From an uncultured Flavobacteriaceae bacterium (GTDB lineage: Bacteria > Bacteroidota > Bacteroidia > Flavobacteriales > Flavobacteriaceae), in NCBI GenBank assembly GCA_947494695.1, contig CANLWB010000011.1, forward strand, positions 124,001 through 188,000: a stretch of 64,000 nt of DNA. The letters run 5' to 3'. Shown here piece after piece: positions 17,160 through 27,022 of the stretch; within the stretch, counting starts at the first letter, position 1, and each line of letters begins with the position of its first letter. The translations under genes were made by a program, and so were the position numbers. The notes beneath the pieces were generated by a model, which was not told where the DNA came from, searched no databases, and was given only the letters and a program-made list of their open reading frames with translations.

Positions 17160-18035
17160 TTATAGGACACGTTTAATACAGGTGTTAAAATCGTCTCTAA
17201 ACTCACTTGGTGTAGCATTTTTCTCTTTTTTAAAAATACGATTAAAATTGGCAATATTATTAAATCCACATTTGAAACTTATTTCTGCAATACTTAGATC
17301 TGTTTCCAGAAGTAATTTACTGGCCTGACTTATACGTGTACTATTTACATATGAAACAAAAGTTTTTCCTGTTCGTTTCTTTATAAATCTGTTAAAAGAA
17401 ACCGGAGTCATATTTATAAGTTCAGATATTTCATCCAATGATATTTTTTTGTCAAAATTACTCTGGATATAATCGTATACCTTTTTTATTTTCGAACTGT
17501 TTTCGAAACTTCTTTTCTGTGTGGTAGAGTTTGATAGCATGCGCTGATTTCTCGAATTTGCTAAGTCATAAAGTATGGAGATAAACTCTAAATAGTAGTC
17601 TATACCGTCTGTTTTAGTGAGTTTTATGAGTCTTGGAGCCATTTCTGTAGAAACCTTTTTCGAAAATAATATGCCATGAGCAGCTTTTTCGATCATCACC
17701 TTTATGGGTTTGAATATGTTTCTTGCTAATAATTTGTCGTCAAGCAAATCGTAATTGATATGAACGGTTATTTCGTGGATTCTTTTGCTTTGACATTTAT
17801 GGAGTTCCCAACCATGTACAAGATTCGATCCAACGAAAACAAGTTCTATATCATCAATCTCTTCAATGCTATCCCCTACAATTCTTCTAACCCCTTTTCC
17901 GTTTTGAATAAAGTTTAGCTCGTATTCCGGATGAAAGTGAATGGGAAAATCAAAATCGTCCTTTACACGGTCAAAAACCAGGAAACTATCTTCTGGAGTA
18001 AGTTGTGTTATTTCTCGATGAATGTTGTCTAGCAT
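17160..18035 (-). CDS. AraC-family regulator with N-terminal cupin domain
   Basis: A 291-aa one-component regulator. Residues about 18-95 form a cupin-like sugar-sensing domain (FDFPIHFHPEYELNFIQNGKGVRRIVGD, then LVFVGSNLVHGWEL). The C-terminal double HTH carries ISLDEISELINMTPVSFNRFIKKRTGKTF and AEISFKCGFNNIANFNRIFKKEKNATPSEFR. It is transcribed divergently from the SusC gene at 18251, the classic arrangement for local control of a glycan-uptake operon, and its neighbour on the other side is bglX. The effector is unknown but a soluble mono- or disaccharide is usual for this architecture. Confidence 0.92.
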   Translation of the reverse strand: MLDNIHREITQLTPEDSFLVFDRVKDDFDFPIHFHPEYELNFIQNGKGVRRIVGDSIEEIDDIELVFVGSNLVHGWELHKCQSKRIHEITVHINYDLLDDKLLARNIFKPIKVMIEKAAHGILFSKKVSTEMAPRLIKLTKTDGIDYYLEFISILYDLANSRNQRMLSNSTTQKRSFENSSKIKKVYDYIQSNFDKKISLDEISELINMTPVSFNRFIKKRTGKTFVSYVNSTRISQASKLLLETDLSIAEISFKCGFNNIANFNRIFKKEKNATPSEFRDDFNTCIKRVL

Positions 18036-18116
18036 GGGGTGTGTTTTTTGCGATATTGTGAGAAATATATATTATTATTTGATAAAATCATATTATATGA
18101 GTGTTTGTTTTGGCGC

Positions 18117-18124
18117 TAAATTTG
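18117..18124 (+). promoter_or_regulatory. Probable -7 promoter element of the SusCD-VCBS operon
   Basis: TAAATTTG is an exact match to the Bacteroidota TAnnTTTG element. Transcription would begin about 120 nt before the SusC start codon at 18251, leaving a long leader. No -33 TTG at normal spacing is evident, as expected for an activator-dependent promoter. Confidence 0.5.
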
Positions 18125-18250
18125 TATGGCAAACTAAATATTAACTATTCATTAATAAGTGTTAGGATGTAATTTTCACTCGTTACAAATTTACTCTATT
18201 TAATGAAATTATTAAAAATTATTTTTTAATAAACTAATTTACAGTAACTT

Positions 18251-21200
18251 ATGAAAAAAAAACTATTTAAAAAAATTATTTTTTTACTAGTCTTTATTTT
18301 GAGTGTTTCTACGTATTCTCAAAATGTAACTGGTACTATTTCTGACTCGAGTGGCCCCTTGCCTGGAGCTAATGTTATAGTAAAGGGAACCTCAAATGGA
18401 ACTGGGGCAGATTTTGATGGAAAGTATAATCTTTCTAATGTAGACAACAACGCAATATTAGTTTTTAGCTATGTTGGTTACAAAACTCAAGAAGTACCTG
18501 TTAATGGAAAATCGGTAGTTGATGTGATTCTCGTAGAAGATACTGGTGCATTAAGTGAAATTGTAGTAGTAGGATACGGAAAAACATCAAGACGATTAGT
18601 TACAGGTGCAGTGTCTTCTGTGAAATCAGAAGATATTGTTAAAACACCAGTAATTTCAGCAGACCAGGCATTACAGGGGCAAGCGCCTGGTGTAACTATT
18701 ATTAATAGTGGAACCCCTGGTACAGCGCCTCAAGTTCAAATACGTGGTTTGGGAACGTTTGGTAATAATCAGCCTTTGTATGTTATTGATGGTATTGTTT
18801 CAGGAGGAATTAATGAGATTAATCCAAACGATATTGAAACTATTGATGTACTTAAAGATGCTTCTACAGCAGCTATTTATGGATCAAGAGCATCTAATGG
18901 TGTTGTTATTATAACGACTAAAAAAGGAAAGTCTGGGAAAACTAAAGTCACTTTCGATTCCTATGTGTCAACCCAAAGTACACCGCAAACATTAGACTTG
19001 CTGGATACAAATCAATTTAGACAGTATTTAGAAGGTACTTATGGTCTAACAAATAGATATACCACAGATGAAGCGTCTACTAGGCTTAATACAGATTGGC
19101 AGGATGAGGTATTTCGAGCGGCCTTTGTTCATAATACCAATGTAGGTGTTTCTGGTGGAAATGATACCGCAGTATTTAATTTATCTACAGGTTATATAGA
19201 TCAGGAAGGTATTATCATAAACACTGGATTTAATAGAGCCTCTTTAAGAGTTAATAGTGAGTTTAAACTTGGAGAAAAGTTTAAAATTGGTGAAACGCTT
19301 GCTATAGCAGACACCGAAATGAAAAATGAAGAGCAGAATGGAGATAGAACATTAATCGAGCATATGATTAAATCTTTACCATATACCCCTGTTTTTAACC
19401 CGAATAATCCTGGAGGTTTTGGTGGAACCGATACAACTTTAGATAATGGATCGGATGCAGAGAATCCGGTTAGGCTTCAAACAATAAGTAGTAATATTAC
19501 CGATGTTACCAAAGTATTGGGGGCGGTTTATGCATCTTACGAACTTTTTGATGATTTAGAATATAAGTTTCAATATGGTTTCGAAAGAACATCGGCATCA
19601 ACCAATGTTCACAGACCGTCTTTTGATGAAGGTGTCAATCAGCGTGACGCAGCACAATTAGATCAAAGCATAAATATTTTTAACTCCAATACTTTCACGA
19701 GCTCATTAACCTATTCAAAGTCTTTCAACGAGGTTCATAATTTAGATTTACTACTGGTTGCAGAAAAATTTGAAACGGAGGCCAGAAATAACCGCGCTCA
19801 GGCTACAAATCCATTAACTGACTTCGTACCTGTAATTCAAGGTAACGATCAGATAACCGTGACTAATCAACTTTTTGAGTATGGATTGATCTCTTATATC
19901 GGTAGAATTAACTATAACTACAATAGTAAGTATTTATTATCGGCTTCAATTCGTCGCGACGGTTCGTCAAGATTTGGTAGTAATAACAGATGGGGAACCT
20001 TCCCCGCAGTGTCTGTGGGATGGATATTAAGCGAAGAAGATTTCCTGAAAGATTCCAGTACCATTAGTAATATGAAACTTAGAGGGTCTTGGGGTAAAAC
20101 TGGTAATGATGGATCTACAGATTATGTCTTTGAAGCAGGGTTAATATCAACTTATGGATATGTCGGTTTAGCTAATAACGTTGGTGTTTCAAATTTTGGA
20201 GCTCCTAATGCCAACTTAAAATGGGAAGAGTCAACGATGACAAACATAGGTTTGGACTTGGGACTTTTTAACAACGCGCTTAGCTTATCTTTTGAATACT
20301 ATAATAACGATGCAGATGATATTATTGTGCCAATTCCTAATGTAACGTCAGAGGGTTTAGCTGCGACCTTTACGCAACGCAATGGAGCATCGATGAATAC
20401 TAAAGGTGTTGAATTTAACATTGGTTATAATCACAATGGCGGAGAAGATTTTAGTTGGTCTGCTAATTTGAATCTGGGAACTTCAAAAAATGAGGTGACC
20501 GAATTAAGTGATGATTTACCGTTTATTGAGAGCTCTGTATTTGAGGGAGAGAATTTATCCAGAATCACCAAAGGTGAGTCGATATATTACTTTTACGGAC
20601 TTCAAACAGACGGGATCTTTCAATCGCAACAAGAAGTTGATAATCATGCCACTCAAAATGCAGATACGGGACCAGGAGATATTCGGTTTATAGATCAAAA
20701 TGACGATGGTGTTATAGATAATGATGATAACGTGAAAATAGGTGATCCGTTTCCAGATTTCACATACGGTTTAAACTTATCTGCTAACTACAAAAACTGG
20801 GATGCCACAGTGTTCTTTAGTGGTGTTAGTGGGAATGATATATACAATACGAATATATACGACCTAGAAGGAATGACACGTGTGTTTAATGCAGGAACGT
20901 CAGTTTTAAACAGATGGACACCTACAAATACGAATACGTCTGTACCAAGATTTGTAGCTGAGCATTCCGATAACGTGAACCGATCCGATCGTTTTATAGA
21001 AGATGGCTCTTATGCTAAACTTAGAAACTTAACTATAGGATATAGCCTGTCCGACACTTCATTAGGATCACTTGCAAATGGTGTGTTTTCTAAATTAAGA
21101 CTATACGCAACAGTGCAGAACTTATTTACAATAACGAATTATTCGGGTTACGATCCGGAAATTGGAGGAAGCACCACAGTAACGCCAGGACAACAATCTG

Positions 21201-21280
21201 CAGTGGCGGGTATTGGTATAGATAGAGGGGTCTATCCACAACCAAGATCGTTTATTTTTGGAGTTCAACTAGCATTTTAA
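18251..21280 (+). CDS. SusC/RagA-family TonB-dependent outer-membrane receptor
   Basis: A complete 1009-aa SusC porin. In order: signal peptide (to about STYSQ), carboxypeptidase-like regulatory domain (VTGTISDSSGPLPGANVIVKG...), TonB-box region, plug domain with the SusC hallmarks GTPGTAPQVQIRGLGT and VLKDASTAAIYGSRASNGVVIITTKKGK, then a 22-strand-type barrel with RRDGSSRFG, LRGSWGKTGNDGSTDYVF, the DQNDDGVIDNDD loop and terminal aromatic (FGVQLAF). It is the first gene of a SusC-SusD-VCBS operon (29 bp to SusD). The cupin-AraC gene is divergent. Substrate is probably an oligosaccharide with beta-glucosidic links if bglX belongs to the same locus. Confidence 0.97.
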   Translation: MKKKLFKKIIFLLVFILSVSTYSQNVTGTISDSSGPLPGANVIVKGTSNGTGADFDGKYNLSNVDNNAILVFSYVGYKTQEVPVNGKSVVDVILVEDTGALSEIVVVGYGKTSRRLVTGAVSSVKSEDIVKTPVISADQALQGQAPGVTIINSGTPGTAPQVQIRGLGTFGNNQPLYVIDGIVSGGINEINPNDIETIDVLKDASTAAIYGSRASNGVVIITTKKGKSGKTKVTFDSYVSTQSTPQTLDLLDTNQFRQYLEGTYGLTNRYTTDEASTRLNTDWQDEVFRAAFVHNTNVGVSGGNDTAVFNLSTGYIDQEGIIINTGFNRASLRVNSEFKLGEKFKIGETLAIADTEMKNEEQNGDRTLIEHMIKSLPYTPVFNPNNPGGFGGTDTTLDNGSDAENPVRLQTISSNITDVTKVLGAVYASYELFDDLEYKFQYGFERTSASTNVHRPSFDEGVNQRDAAQLDQSINIFNSNTFTSSLTYSKSFNEVHNLDLLLVAEKFETEARNNRAQATNPLTDFVPVIQGNDQITVTNQLFEYGLISYIGRINYNYNSKYLLSASIRRDGSSRFGSNNRWGTFPAVSVGWILSEEDFLKDSSTISNMKLRGSWGKTGNDGSTDYVFEAGLISTYGYVGLANNVGVSNFGAPNANLKWEESTMTNIGLDLGLFNNALSLSFEYYNNDADDIIVPIPNVTSEGLAATFTQRNGASMNTKGVEFNIGYNHNGGEDFSWSANLNLGTSKNEVTELSDDLPFIESSVFEGENLSRITKGESIYYFYGLQTDGIFQSQQEVDNHATQNADTGPGDIRFIDQNDDGVIDNDDNVKIGDPFPDFTYGLNLSANYKNWDATVFFSGVSGNDIYNTNIYDLEGMTRVFNAGTSVLNRWTPTNTNTSVPRFVAEHSDNVNRSDRFIEDGSYAKLRNLTIGYSLSDTSLGSLANGVFSKLRLYATVQNLFTITNYSGYDPEIGGSTTVTPGQQSAVAGIGIDRGVYPQPRSFIFGVQLAF

Positions 21281-21309
21281 AATATATTTATTAGATAATA
21301 TAAAGAAAC

Positions 21310-22731
21310 ATGAAAAAAATTAAATTCTTATTTACTGGTATAGCAGTAGTGATTGGAGTTTTTATTTCCTGCAATGAATCGGAAATCGAATTAAAGAATC
21401 CAAACCAGCTATCTGCAGAAACATACTTTAAATCTAGCGCACAGTTAGAGTCGGCCGTAACCGCAGCTTATACGTACCTCCAAGAGGTAGGTAACTATGG
21501 GAGATATCAATATTATATTAATGATAATATTGGAGGAGAAAATTATGCAGCAGGTAATTTGGAGGCCGATAAAGTACAGATGATTAATAGAGATGTAGAT
21601 GAAGCGAATAATGGCAATATTCAATTTTGGCAACATAACTATCAAGGAATTGGGCGTTGTAATTTTGTTATTGCTAATGAAGAAAACTTCGAAAACATTG
21701 CAGCCGAGGAAATAGCCGCCAGATTGGGAGAGGTTCGTTTCTTAAGAGGGCTTTTTTATTTTCATTTAGTAACGAAATATGGAGATATTCCTTTGGTTCT
21801 TGATTTAGAAAATGTAGCTGGAGGTAGGCCTAAAACCCCAGTGTCTGATATTTACGCTGCTATTGTGGCAGATTTGCAGTTTGCAACAACTAATTTGCCC
21901 GCGAAAGGAACACAAGAAGTTGGTAGACCAACATCTGGAGCTGCCTGGGCATTATTAGGTAAGGTTTTATTACAAAATGGAGATGCTGCTGGAGCAAAAT
22001 CGGCATTGGCCAATGTGACAGGGTATAGTTTAGTGGATGATTATAGAACGAACTTTACTGTTGCCGGGGAGATAGCAAAAAATGACGAATCTATATTTGA
22101 GGTTTTTTATGATGAATCCACTGGAGAAGGCGATTCATGGAATCAAAATGGTCAAGGAAATTCCGAGACAACCTTTAGAGCTCAAGAATATAGTGGGTGG
22201 TACAATGTGAAGCCAAGTCAAGAACTATTAGATGAATACGAAGATGGTGATACGCGCTATGCTGCTAATTTCTATTCTATTGATGATAGTGACAATGGAA
22301 CCATGACTAACACATTTAATAAAGGAAACTCCACTTTTGTGTCTGGTGAAATTGGACCAGATGACAATCCGGCTTGGAGAAAGTATCAAAATTTAGACGA
22401 TCGAGAATCCGAAACGGTTAGCAGTGGTATTAATGCAAGAGTACTTCGTTATGCCGATGTATTACTAATGCAGGCTGAAGCAGAAATACGCTCTGGAGGA
22501 TCTGAAACAGCTGCACTTGACTTTATAAATCAAGTTCGATCTCGGCCATCTGTTTCTTTGCCAGATGTTAATGTATCCGGCACTCAGGCGATCTTAGATG
22601 CTATCAAACATGAGCGTTGGGTAGAATTGGCAGGAGAGCAGTCAAGATGGTTAGATTTACAGCGATTTGATGGTGACTCCTATTTATTACCAATACCCAA
22701 TGTGGAGTTGCAGGGGAATACTAATTTATAA
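21310..22731 (+). CDS. SusD/RagB-family outer-membrane lipoprotein
   Basis: A 473-aa SusD homologue paired with the SusC gene 29 bp upstream. The signal peptide ends in the lipobox GVFISC (Cys21). SusD landmarks are NPNQLSAETYFKS, LGEVRFLRGLFYFHLVTKYGDIPLV, GAAWALLGKVLLQNGD (TPR-like helices), VLRYADVLLMQAEAEIRSG and KHERWVELAGEQSRWLDLQRF, ending in LLPIPNVEL. It binds glycan at the cell surface above the SusC channel. A hairpin at 22779-22803 lies between this gene and the VCBS gene. Confidence 0.96.
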   Translation: MKKIKFLFTGIAVVIGVFISCNESEIELKNPNQLSAETYFKSSAQLESAVTAAYTYLQEVGNYGRYQYYINDNIGGENYAAGNLEADKVQMINRDVDEANNGNIQFWQHNYQGIGRCNFVIANEENFENIAAEEIAARLGEVRFLRGLFYFHLVTKYGDIPLVLDLENVAGGRPKTPVSDIYAAIVADLQFATTNLPAKGTQEVGRPTSGAAWALLGKVLLQNGDAAGAKSALANVTGYSLVDDYRTNFTVAGEIAKNDESIFEVFYDESTGEGDSWNQNGQGNSETTFRAQEYSGWYNVKPSQELLDEYEDGDTRYAANFYSIDDSDNGTMTNTFNKGNSTFVSGEIGPDDNPAWRKYQNLDDRESETVSSGINARVLRYADVLLMQAEAEIRSGGSETAALDFINQVRSRPSVSLPDVNVSGTQAILDAIKHERWVELAGEQSRWLDLQRFDGDSYLLPIPNVELQGNTNL

Positions 22732-22778
22732 GCACAAGTAGAAGTTTAGTTTTTATATATTAATTTGATTTATTGGTG

Positions 22779-22803
22779 ATCCCGCATACTTAGTATGTGG
22801 GAT
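22779..22803. terminator. Intercistronic hairpin between SusD and VCBS genes
   Basis: ATCCCGCATA and TATGTGGGAT form a 10-bp stem with one G-T wobble and a 5-nt loop. There is no T-tract, so it is more likely a 3'-end stabiliser or partial terminator that raises SusCD over VCBS expression than a full stop. Confidence 0.45.
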
Positions 22804-22841
22804 TTCCTATATTCGTTACACCTTATAAAATTAGTTTCAAT

Positions 22842-25800
22842 ATGAAATTATGTAAATGTCTTTTACTAGCTGTTTTTATATTTTCATGTTCAAAAGACAT
22901 GAAGAAAAAACAATTTACTTTATTGGCCTCTAGGGATACCGGAATTAATTTTGAAAATACCTTAACAGAGTCAGATACGTTAAATTATTTTAATTATCCA
23001 TATATCTATATGGGAGGGGGAATAGCCGTGGGGGATTTTGATAACGACGGTCTGCAGGATTTATATTTTACTGGTAATATGGTTGAGAATAAATTGTACC
23101 TCAACCAAGGAGCTTTGGTTTTTGAAGATGTTACAAAGGAGGCAAAAGCAGGATTGTCCCATAAGGACTGGTTTTTGGGGGTAACTACAGTCGATATTAA
23201 TAATGATGGTTGGTTGGATATCTATTTAAGTGTGTCTGGAAGGGCGAAACATTGCCCTAATAAACTACTTGTAAATCAAGGAGTGAATAGTGAAGGGCGA
23301 ATAACCTTTAAGGAAGAGGCTGAAGTATATGGTATAGCAGACCGTGGACATAGTACTCAAAGTGCGTTTTTTGATTATGATAATGATGGAGATCTCGATC
23401 TTTATGTAGCTAATTATCCCATGACATCATTTAATACGCCTCCATATATCTATAAACAACTTATTGAGCATGCGCTACCAGGGCATTCAAATCATTTGTA
23501 TAAAAACGAAGGTAATGGTAAGTTTAAAGATGTTACCAAAGAAGCTGGAGTCCTGTCCTACAGTCTAACGTTAAGTGCCAGTATTAGTGATTTAAATAAC
23601 GATGGTTATAAAGATATTTATGTAAGTAATGATTTTGCCAGTGCAGATTTTTGTTATATAAATAATGGGGATGGAACTTTTAAAAACACCATTGAAGAAT
23701 CTGTAAAACACACAGCCCTATATGGTATGGGAGCCGATATTGCTGATTTTAATAATGATGGTTTTCTGGATATTTTTCAAGCAGATATGGATGCTTCTAC
23801 AAACAAACGTTCTAAAGCAAATATGGCCAGTATGAACCCAAAAGTGTTTTGGGATACCTATGATTCGGGACTGTATTATCAGTATATGCACAATTGTTTG
23901 CAGTTAAATACTGGGGTTTTGGGAACTGGAGATATTCCGCAGTTTAATAATGTTTCAAGAATTTCCAATACCTCTAGTACCGACTGGAGCTGGGGCCCGG
24001 TTTTTGCAGATTTAGATAATGACGGATGGAAAGATTTATACGTGTCTAATGGAACACGCAGAGAAATTAATAATACCGATTTCTTTAATGCAATTAAAAA
24101 AGCAAGGAATCCTTTTGGCGATAAAAAAGAAGATAAAAGCCTTGAAAATTCACTTAAGATGCCATCGGAGAAGACAGATAATTTTGTCTTTAGAAATTCG
24201 GGAGATCTTACATTTGAGAAAATAAATAAAGCATGGGGTCTGGAATTTAAAGGATTTTCAAATGGCGTTGCTTATGCCGATTTAGATAATGACGGTGACC
24301 TTGAAATTATATTAAACAACATTGATGACCAGGCTGCTGTATTTAGAAATAACAACAGCGAAAATAATAATTACCTAACTATTCAATTTGAAGGAGATTC
24401 ATTAAATCCAGATGGTATAGGCGCAAAATGTACGCTCATAACACATGGTAAAAAGCAATTTCAAGAATTAAGTCGTGAGCATGGATATATATCTTCTATG
24501 GCACCCATACTTCATTTTGGTTTAGGAAAAGACGCCCTTATTGATACCTTAAAAGTAGAATGGCCGGACGGTAAAAGTCAAATGCTCACTCAAGTTTCGG
24601 TTAACCAAAAACTAGTGCTTAAGACATCTGATGCGCAATTAAAAAAGGTAGAAAACAAGATGAAGAAAGCGACTCTTTTTGTTTCTAAAGCGCGGGTATT
24701 GGATTCCCTTTTTATTCATATTGAAAATGAGTACGACGATTATAAAAAAGAAATACTACTACCTCATAAAACATCAACATTTGGTCCCTATGTGTCGGTT
24801 GGAGATTTAAATAATGATGGTTTAGACGACTTTTATGTAAGCGGAGCATCAAATCAAGTTGGAGGATTGTTCTATCAGAATAAAGAAGGGATGTTCGATA
24901 AGCAATGGTTCACATTCGAAGCTGAAAAAAAATGTGAAGATATGGGGTCTTTAATGTTCGATGCAGATAACGATGGGGATTTAGATTTATACGTAGTGAG
25001 CGGAGGGAATGAATTTGAGCCCAATTCGAAATTGTTGCAGGATAGGTTGTATACCAACGATGGTTCTGGTAATTTATCTTTGTCTGGAGATGCACTTCCC
25101 GAAATGATTACCAGTGGATCACGTGTTTATAATTTTGATTATGATAAAGACGGAGATCAGGATTTACTTATTTGTGGTAGACTTATTCCCGGAAATTATC
25201 CTGCCCCTGCAAAAACTTATATTTTAGAAAATGTAAGCACATCTCAAATCATTAAATTTTTAGATGTTACCAATGCACTGGTTCCGGAATTCAATAAGCT
25301 AGGACTAGCTACTTCTGCGAGTATTGAAGATATAGATAATGATGGTTGGATGGATATAGTGGTGGTTGGCGAATGGATGCCAATTCGAGTATTTAAAAAT
25401 AACAAGGGGAAGGCCTTTGAAGATATTTCAGAAAAGTTGGGTTTAGCAAATACTACCGGGTGGTGGTTTAGTGTGGCTAGTGGTGATTTTGACCGCGATG
25501 GTGATATGGATTTTATCGCTGGAAACCTCGGACTTAATTACAAATATAAATCCTTCGAAGATGAGACCTTCGATATTTATTTCAACGATTTTGATAATAA
25601 CAATAAGAAAGATATTGTATTAAGTTATTACAACGAGGGAAAAAAATATCCAGTTAGAGGACGTTCGTGTTCATCCTCGCAGGTTGGGGAAATTAAAGAG
25701 AAGTTTAAAACCTATAATGAATTTGCCGAAGCGACATTGGTTGATGTCTATGGTGAAGATGAACTGGAAGAATCTCTACACTATCAGGTAAATACATTTG

Positions 25801-26165
25801 CGACATCATATATCGAAAATAAAGAAGGAGCTTTTGTGTTGCATGAATTGCCTAATGCCTTGCAATTGTCTAGTATAAACCAAATACTGGTAAAGGATTT
25901 CAATAAAGATGATTATCTGGATTTTGTGGCTGCCGGAAACTTGTATGGGTCTGAAATTGAAACCCCTAGAAACGATGCCGGAACGGGCGTATTTATGGCT
26001 GGAAATGGTTTTGGGGAATTTGTGCCGTATTCCGTTGAAAAAAGTGGTATTTATATGCCTAAAGATGTTAAGGATTTGGCGTTGATACGGGTAGGGACGA
26101 AGCAGTTCATTATAGCTGCAAATAATAACGATACCCTCAAGTTTATTGAGGTTAGTTCTAATTAA
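22842..26165 (+). CDS. VCBS/FG-GAP repeat lipoprotein with ASPIC/UnbV domain (CRTAC1-like)
   Basis: A 1107-aa surface lipoprotein (lipobox FIFSC, Cys16). The start at 22842 fits the signal peptide; the in-frame GTG at 22797 overlaps the upstream hairpin. At least a dozen DxDxDG calcium-binding loops mark two FG-GAP/VCBS beta-propellers: GDFDNDGLQDLYF, FDYDNDGDLDLYV, ADLDNDGWKDLYV in the first half, GDLNNDGLDDFYV, FDADNDGDLDLYV, EDIDNDGWMDIVV in the second. Between them is an ASPIC/UnbV domain (DGIGAKCTLITHG to VEWPDGKSQ, about residues 505-600). Such genes regularly follow SusCD pairs and probably act as a third surface glycan-binding partner. The gene is directly followed by a fragment of a related gene. 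Confidence 0.93.
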   Translation: MKLCKCLLLAVFIFSCSKDMKKKQFTLLASRDTGINFENTLTESDTLNYFNYPYIYMGGGIAVGDFDNDGLQDLYFTGNMVENKLYLNQGALVFEDVTKEAKAGLSHKDWFLGVTTVDINNDGWLDIYLSVSGRAKHCPNKLLVNQGVNSEGRITFKEEAEVYGIADRGHSTQSAFFDYDNDGDLDLYVANYPMTSFNTPPYIYKQLIEHALPGHSNHLYKNEGNGKFKDVTKEAGVLSYSLTLSASISDLNNDGYKDIYVSNDFASADFCYINNGDGTFKNTIEESVKHTALYGMGADIADFNNDGFLDIFQADMDASTNKRSKANMASMNPKVFWDTYDSGLYYQYMHNCLQLNTGVLGTGDIPQFNNVSRISNTSSTDWSWGPVFADLDNDGWKDLYVSNGTRREINNTDFFNAIKKARNPFGDKKEDKSLENSLKMPSEKTDNFVFRNSGDLTFEKINKAWGLEFKGFSNGVAYADLDNDGDLEIILNNIDDQAAVFRNNNSENNNYLTIQFEGDSLNPDGIGAKCTLITHGKKQFQELSREHGYISSMAPILHFGLGKDALIDTLKVEWPDGKSQMLTQVSVNQKLVLKTSDAQLKKVENKMKKATLFVSKARVLDSLFIHIENEYDDYKKEILLPHKTSTFGPYVSVGDLNNDGLDDFYVSGASNQVGGLFYQNKEGMFDKQWFTFEAEKKCEDMGSLMFDADNDGDLDLYVVSGGNEFEPNSKLLQDRLYTNDGSGNLSLSGDALPEMITSGSRVYNFDYDKDGDQDLLICGRLIPGNYPAPAKTYILENVSTSQIIKFLDVTNALVPEFNKLGLATSASIEDIDNDGWMDIVVVGEWMPIRVFKNNKGKAFEDISEKLGLANTTGWWFSVASGDFDRDGDMDFIAGNLGLNYKYKSFEDETFDIYFNDFDNNNKKDIVLSYYNEGKKYPVRGRSCSSSQVGEIKEKFKTYNEFAEATLVDVYGEDELEESLHYQVNTFATSYIENKEGAFVLHELPNALQLSSINQILVKDFNKDDYLDFVAAGNLYGSEIETPRNDAGTGVFMAGNGFGEFVPYSVEKSGIYMPKDVKDLALIRVGTKQFIIAANNNDTLKFIEVSSN

Positions 26166-26199
26166 GAAATTCACTTATTTAATATGGTTTTATTGCCAG

Positions 26200-26508
26200 T
26201 TTTCTACAATACAAGATGTTATTGTGAGCGATTTTAATAAGGACGAAGTGCATGATATTTTACTTGCAGGAAATAAGTTTAATGTAGAAATAGAAACGAC
26301 TCCCGCCGATGCTTCTATTGGATTGTTTATGGAGGGTAAAGACGGTTTGAAATTTAAACCACTAGGGCCCAATTATAGTGGTGTTTTTTTACCTGAAAAC
26401 GTAAAAACGCTGAAACGTATTAAGTTTGGAAATACCATGTCTGGGAGTTGGTCGAATGGTTTATTGGTTGGTGTTAATAATAAGACTCTTAAGGTTTTAC
26501 GGTATTAG
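26200..26508 (+). pseudogene. C-terminal remnant of a second VCBS/ASPIC gene
   Basis: The frame up to the stop at 26508 reads FSTIQDVIVSDFNKD..., LLAGNKFNVEIET and GVFLPENVKTLKRIKFG. It aligns over its whole length with the last about 100 residues of the protein encoded at 22842-26165 (LSSINQILVKDFNKD..., FVAAGNLYGSEIET, GIYMPKDVKDLALIRVG), but the two differ at most positions. The remaining about 1000 residues, the signal peptide and a start are missing. The fragment starts about 35 bp after the intact gene's stop, the expected scar of a deletion between two tandem VCBS genes. Confidence 0.85.
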
Positions 26509-26534
26509 TCTCATTTAAATTATATGATATACTA

Positions 26535-26561
26535 AAAAAGGCTGCATATAGCAGCCTTTTT
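26535..26561. terminator. Bidirectional intrinsic terminator
   Basis: AAAAAGGCTGC and GCAGCCTTTTT pair perfectly around ATATA. It lies between the converging SusC-SusD-VCBS operon (plus) and the lipoprotein gene ending at 26585 (minus) and works for both directions. Confidence 0.85.
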
Positions 26562-26584
26562 CGGTTTTAAAAATATCGTGGTAT

Positions 26585-26902
26585 TTAGTGACCAGCTTCT
26601 TTCTTTACCTCGTCAACTTTTTCCTTTACTGCATCAGCAGCTTTGTCAACGGCTTCACCAGCAGCGTCAGCAGCTTTTTCGGCAGCTTCTCCTGCAGCAT
26701 CAGCAGCGGCTTCTACAGCTTCTTCAGTAGCTTCCACAGCGTCACTAGCGGCTTCAGTGGCATCATCAGCAGCAGCTTCGACAGCATCTGTTGTAGCTTC
26801 GATAGCGTCTTCAGTGTCTTCTGCTTTCTTATTATCTCTACATGAAGTGAAAGATAAACTCAGTACTAGTAATAAAGCGGTACTTAATAGGACTTTTTTC
26901 AT
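26585..26902 (-). CDS. Ala/Glu/Asp-rich helical lipoprotein
   Basis: A 105-aa lipoprotein with signal peptide and lipobox SFTSC (Cys21). The mature part, residues 22-105, is almost only A, E, D, K, V and T in a loose repeat (DAVEAAADDATEAAS, AAGEAAEKAADAAGEAVDKA), which predicts one long amphipathic alpha-helix, similar to LEA-like or Lpp-like periplasmic proteins. Low-complexity coding makes several long antisense frames here; they mirror the GCA/GCT codons and are not genes. A structural or stress role at the envelope is inference. It is monocistronic, bounded by the terminator at 26535. Confidence 0.85.
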   Translation of the reverse strand: MKKVLLSTALLLVLSLSFTSCRDNKKAEDTEDAIEATTDAVEAAADDATEAASDAVEATEEAVEAAADAAGEAAEKAADAAGEAVDKAADAVKEKVDEVKKEAGH

Positions 26903-27022
26903 TGTTCTTTGTTTTAGTGTTAATTATTTGAGTGTTAAAATGCTAATTACGAATGTAATAACTTTTACTAGATTCTCAGAATGTTATGTTAATTTTTTTG
27001 GTTTTTTATATCTAAAATTACC

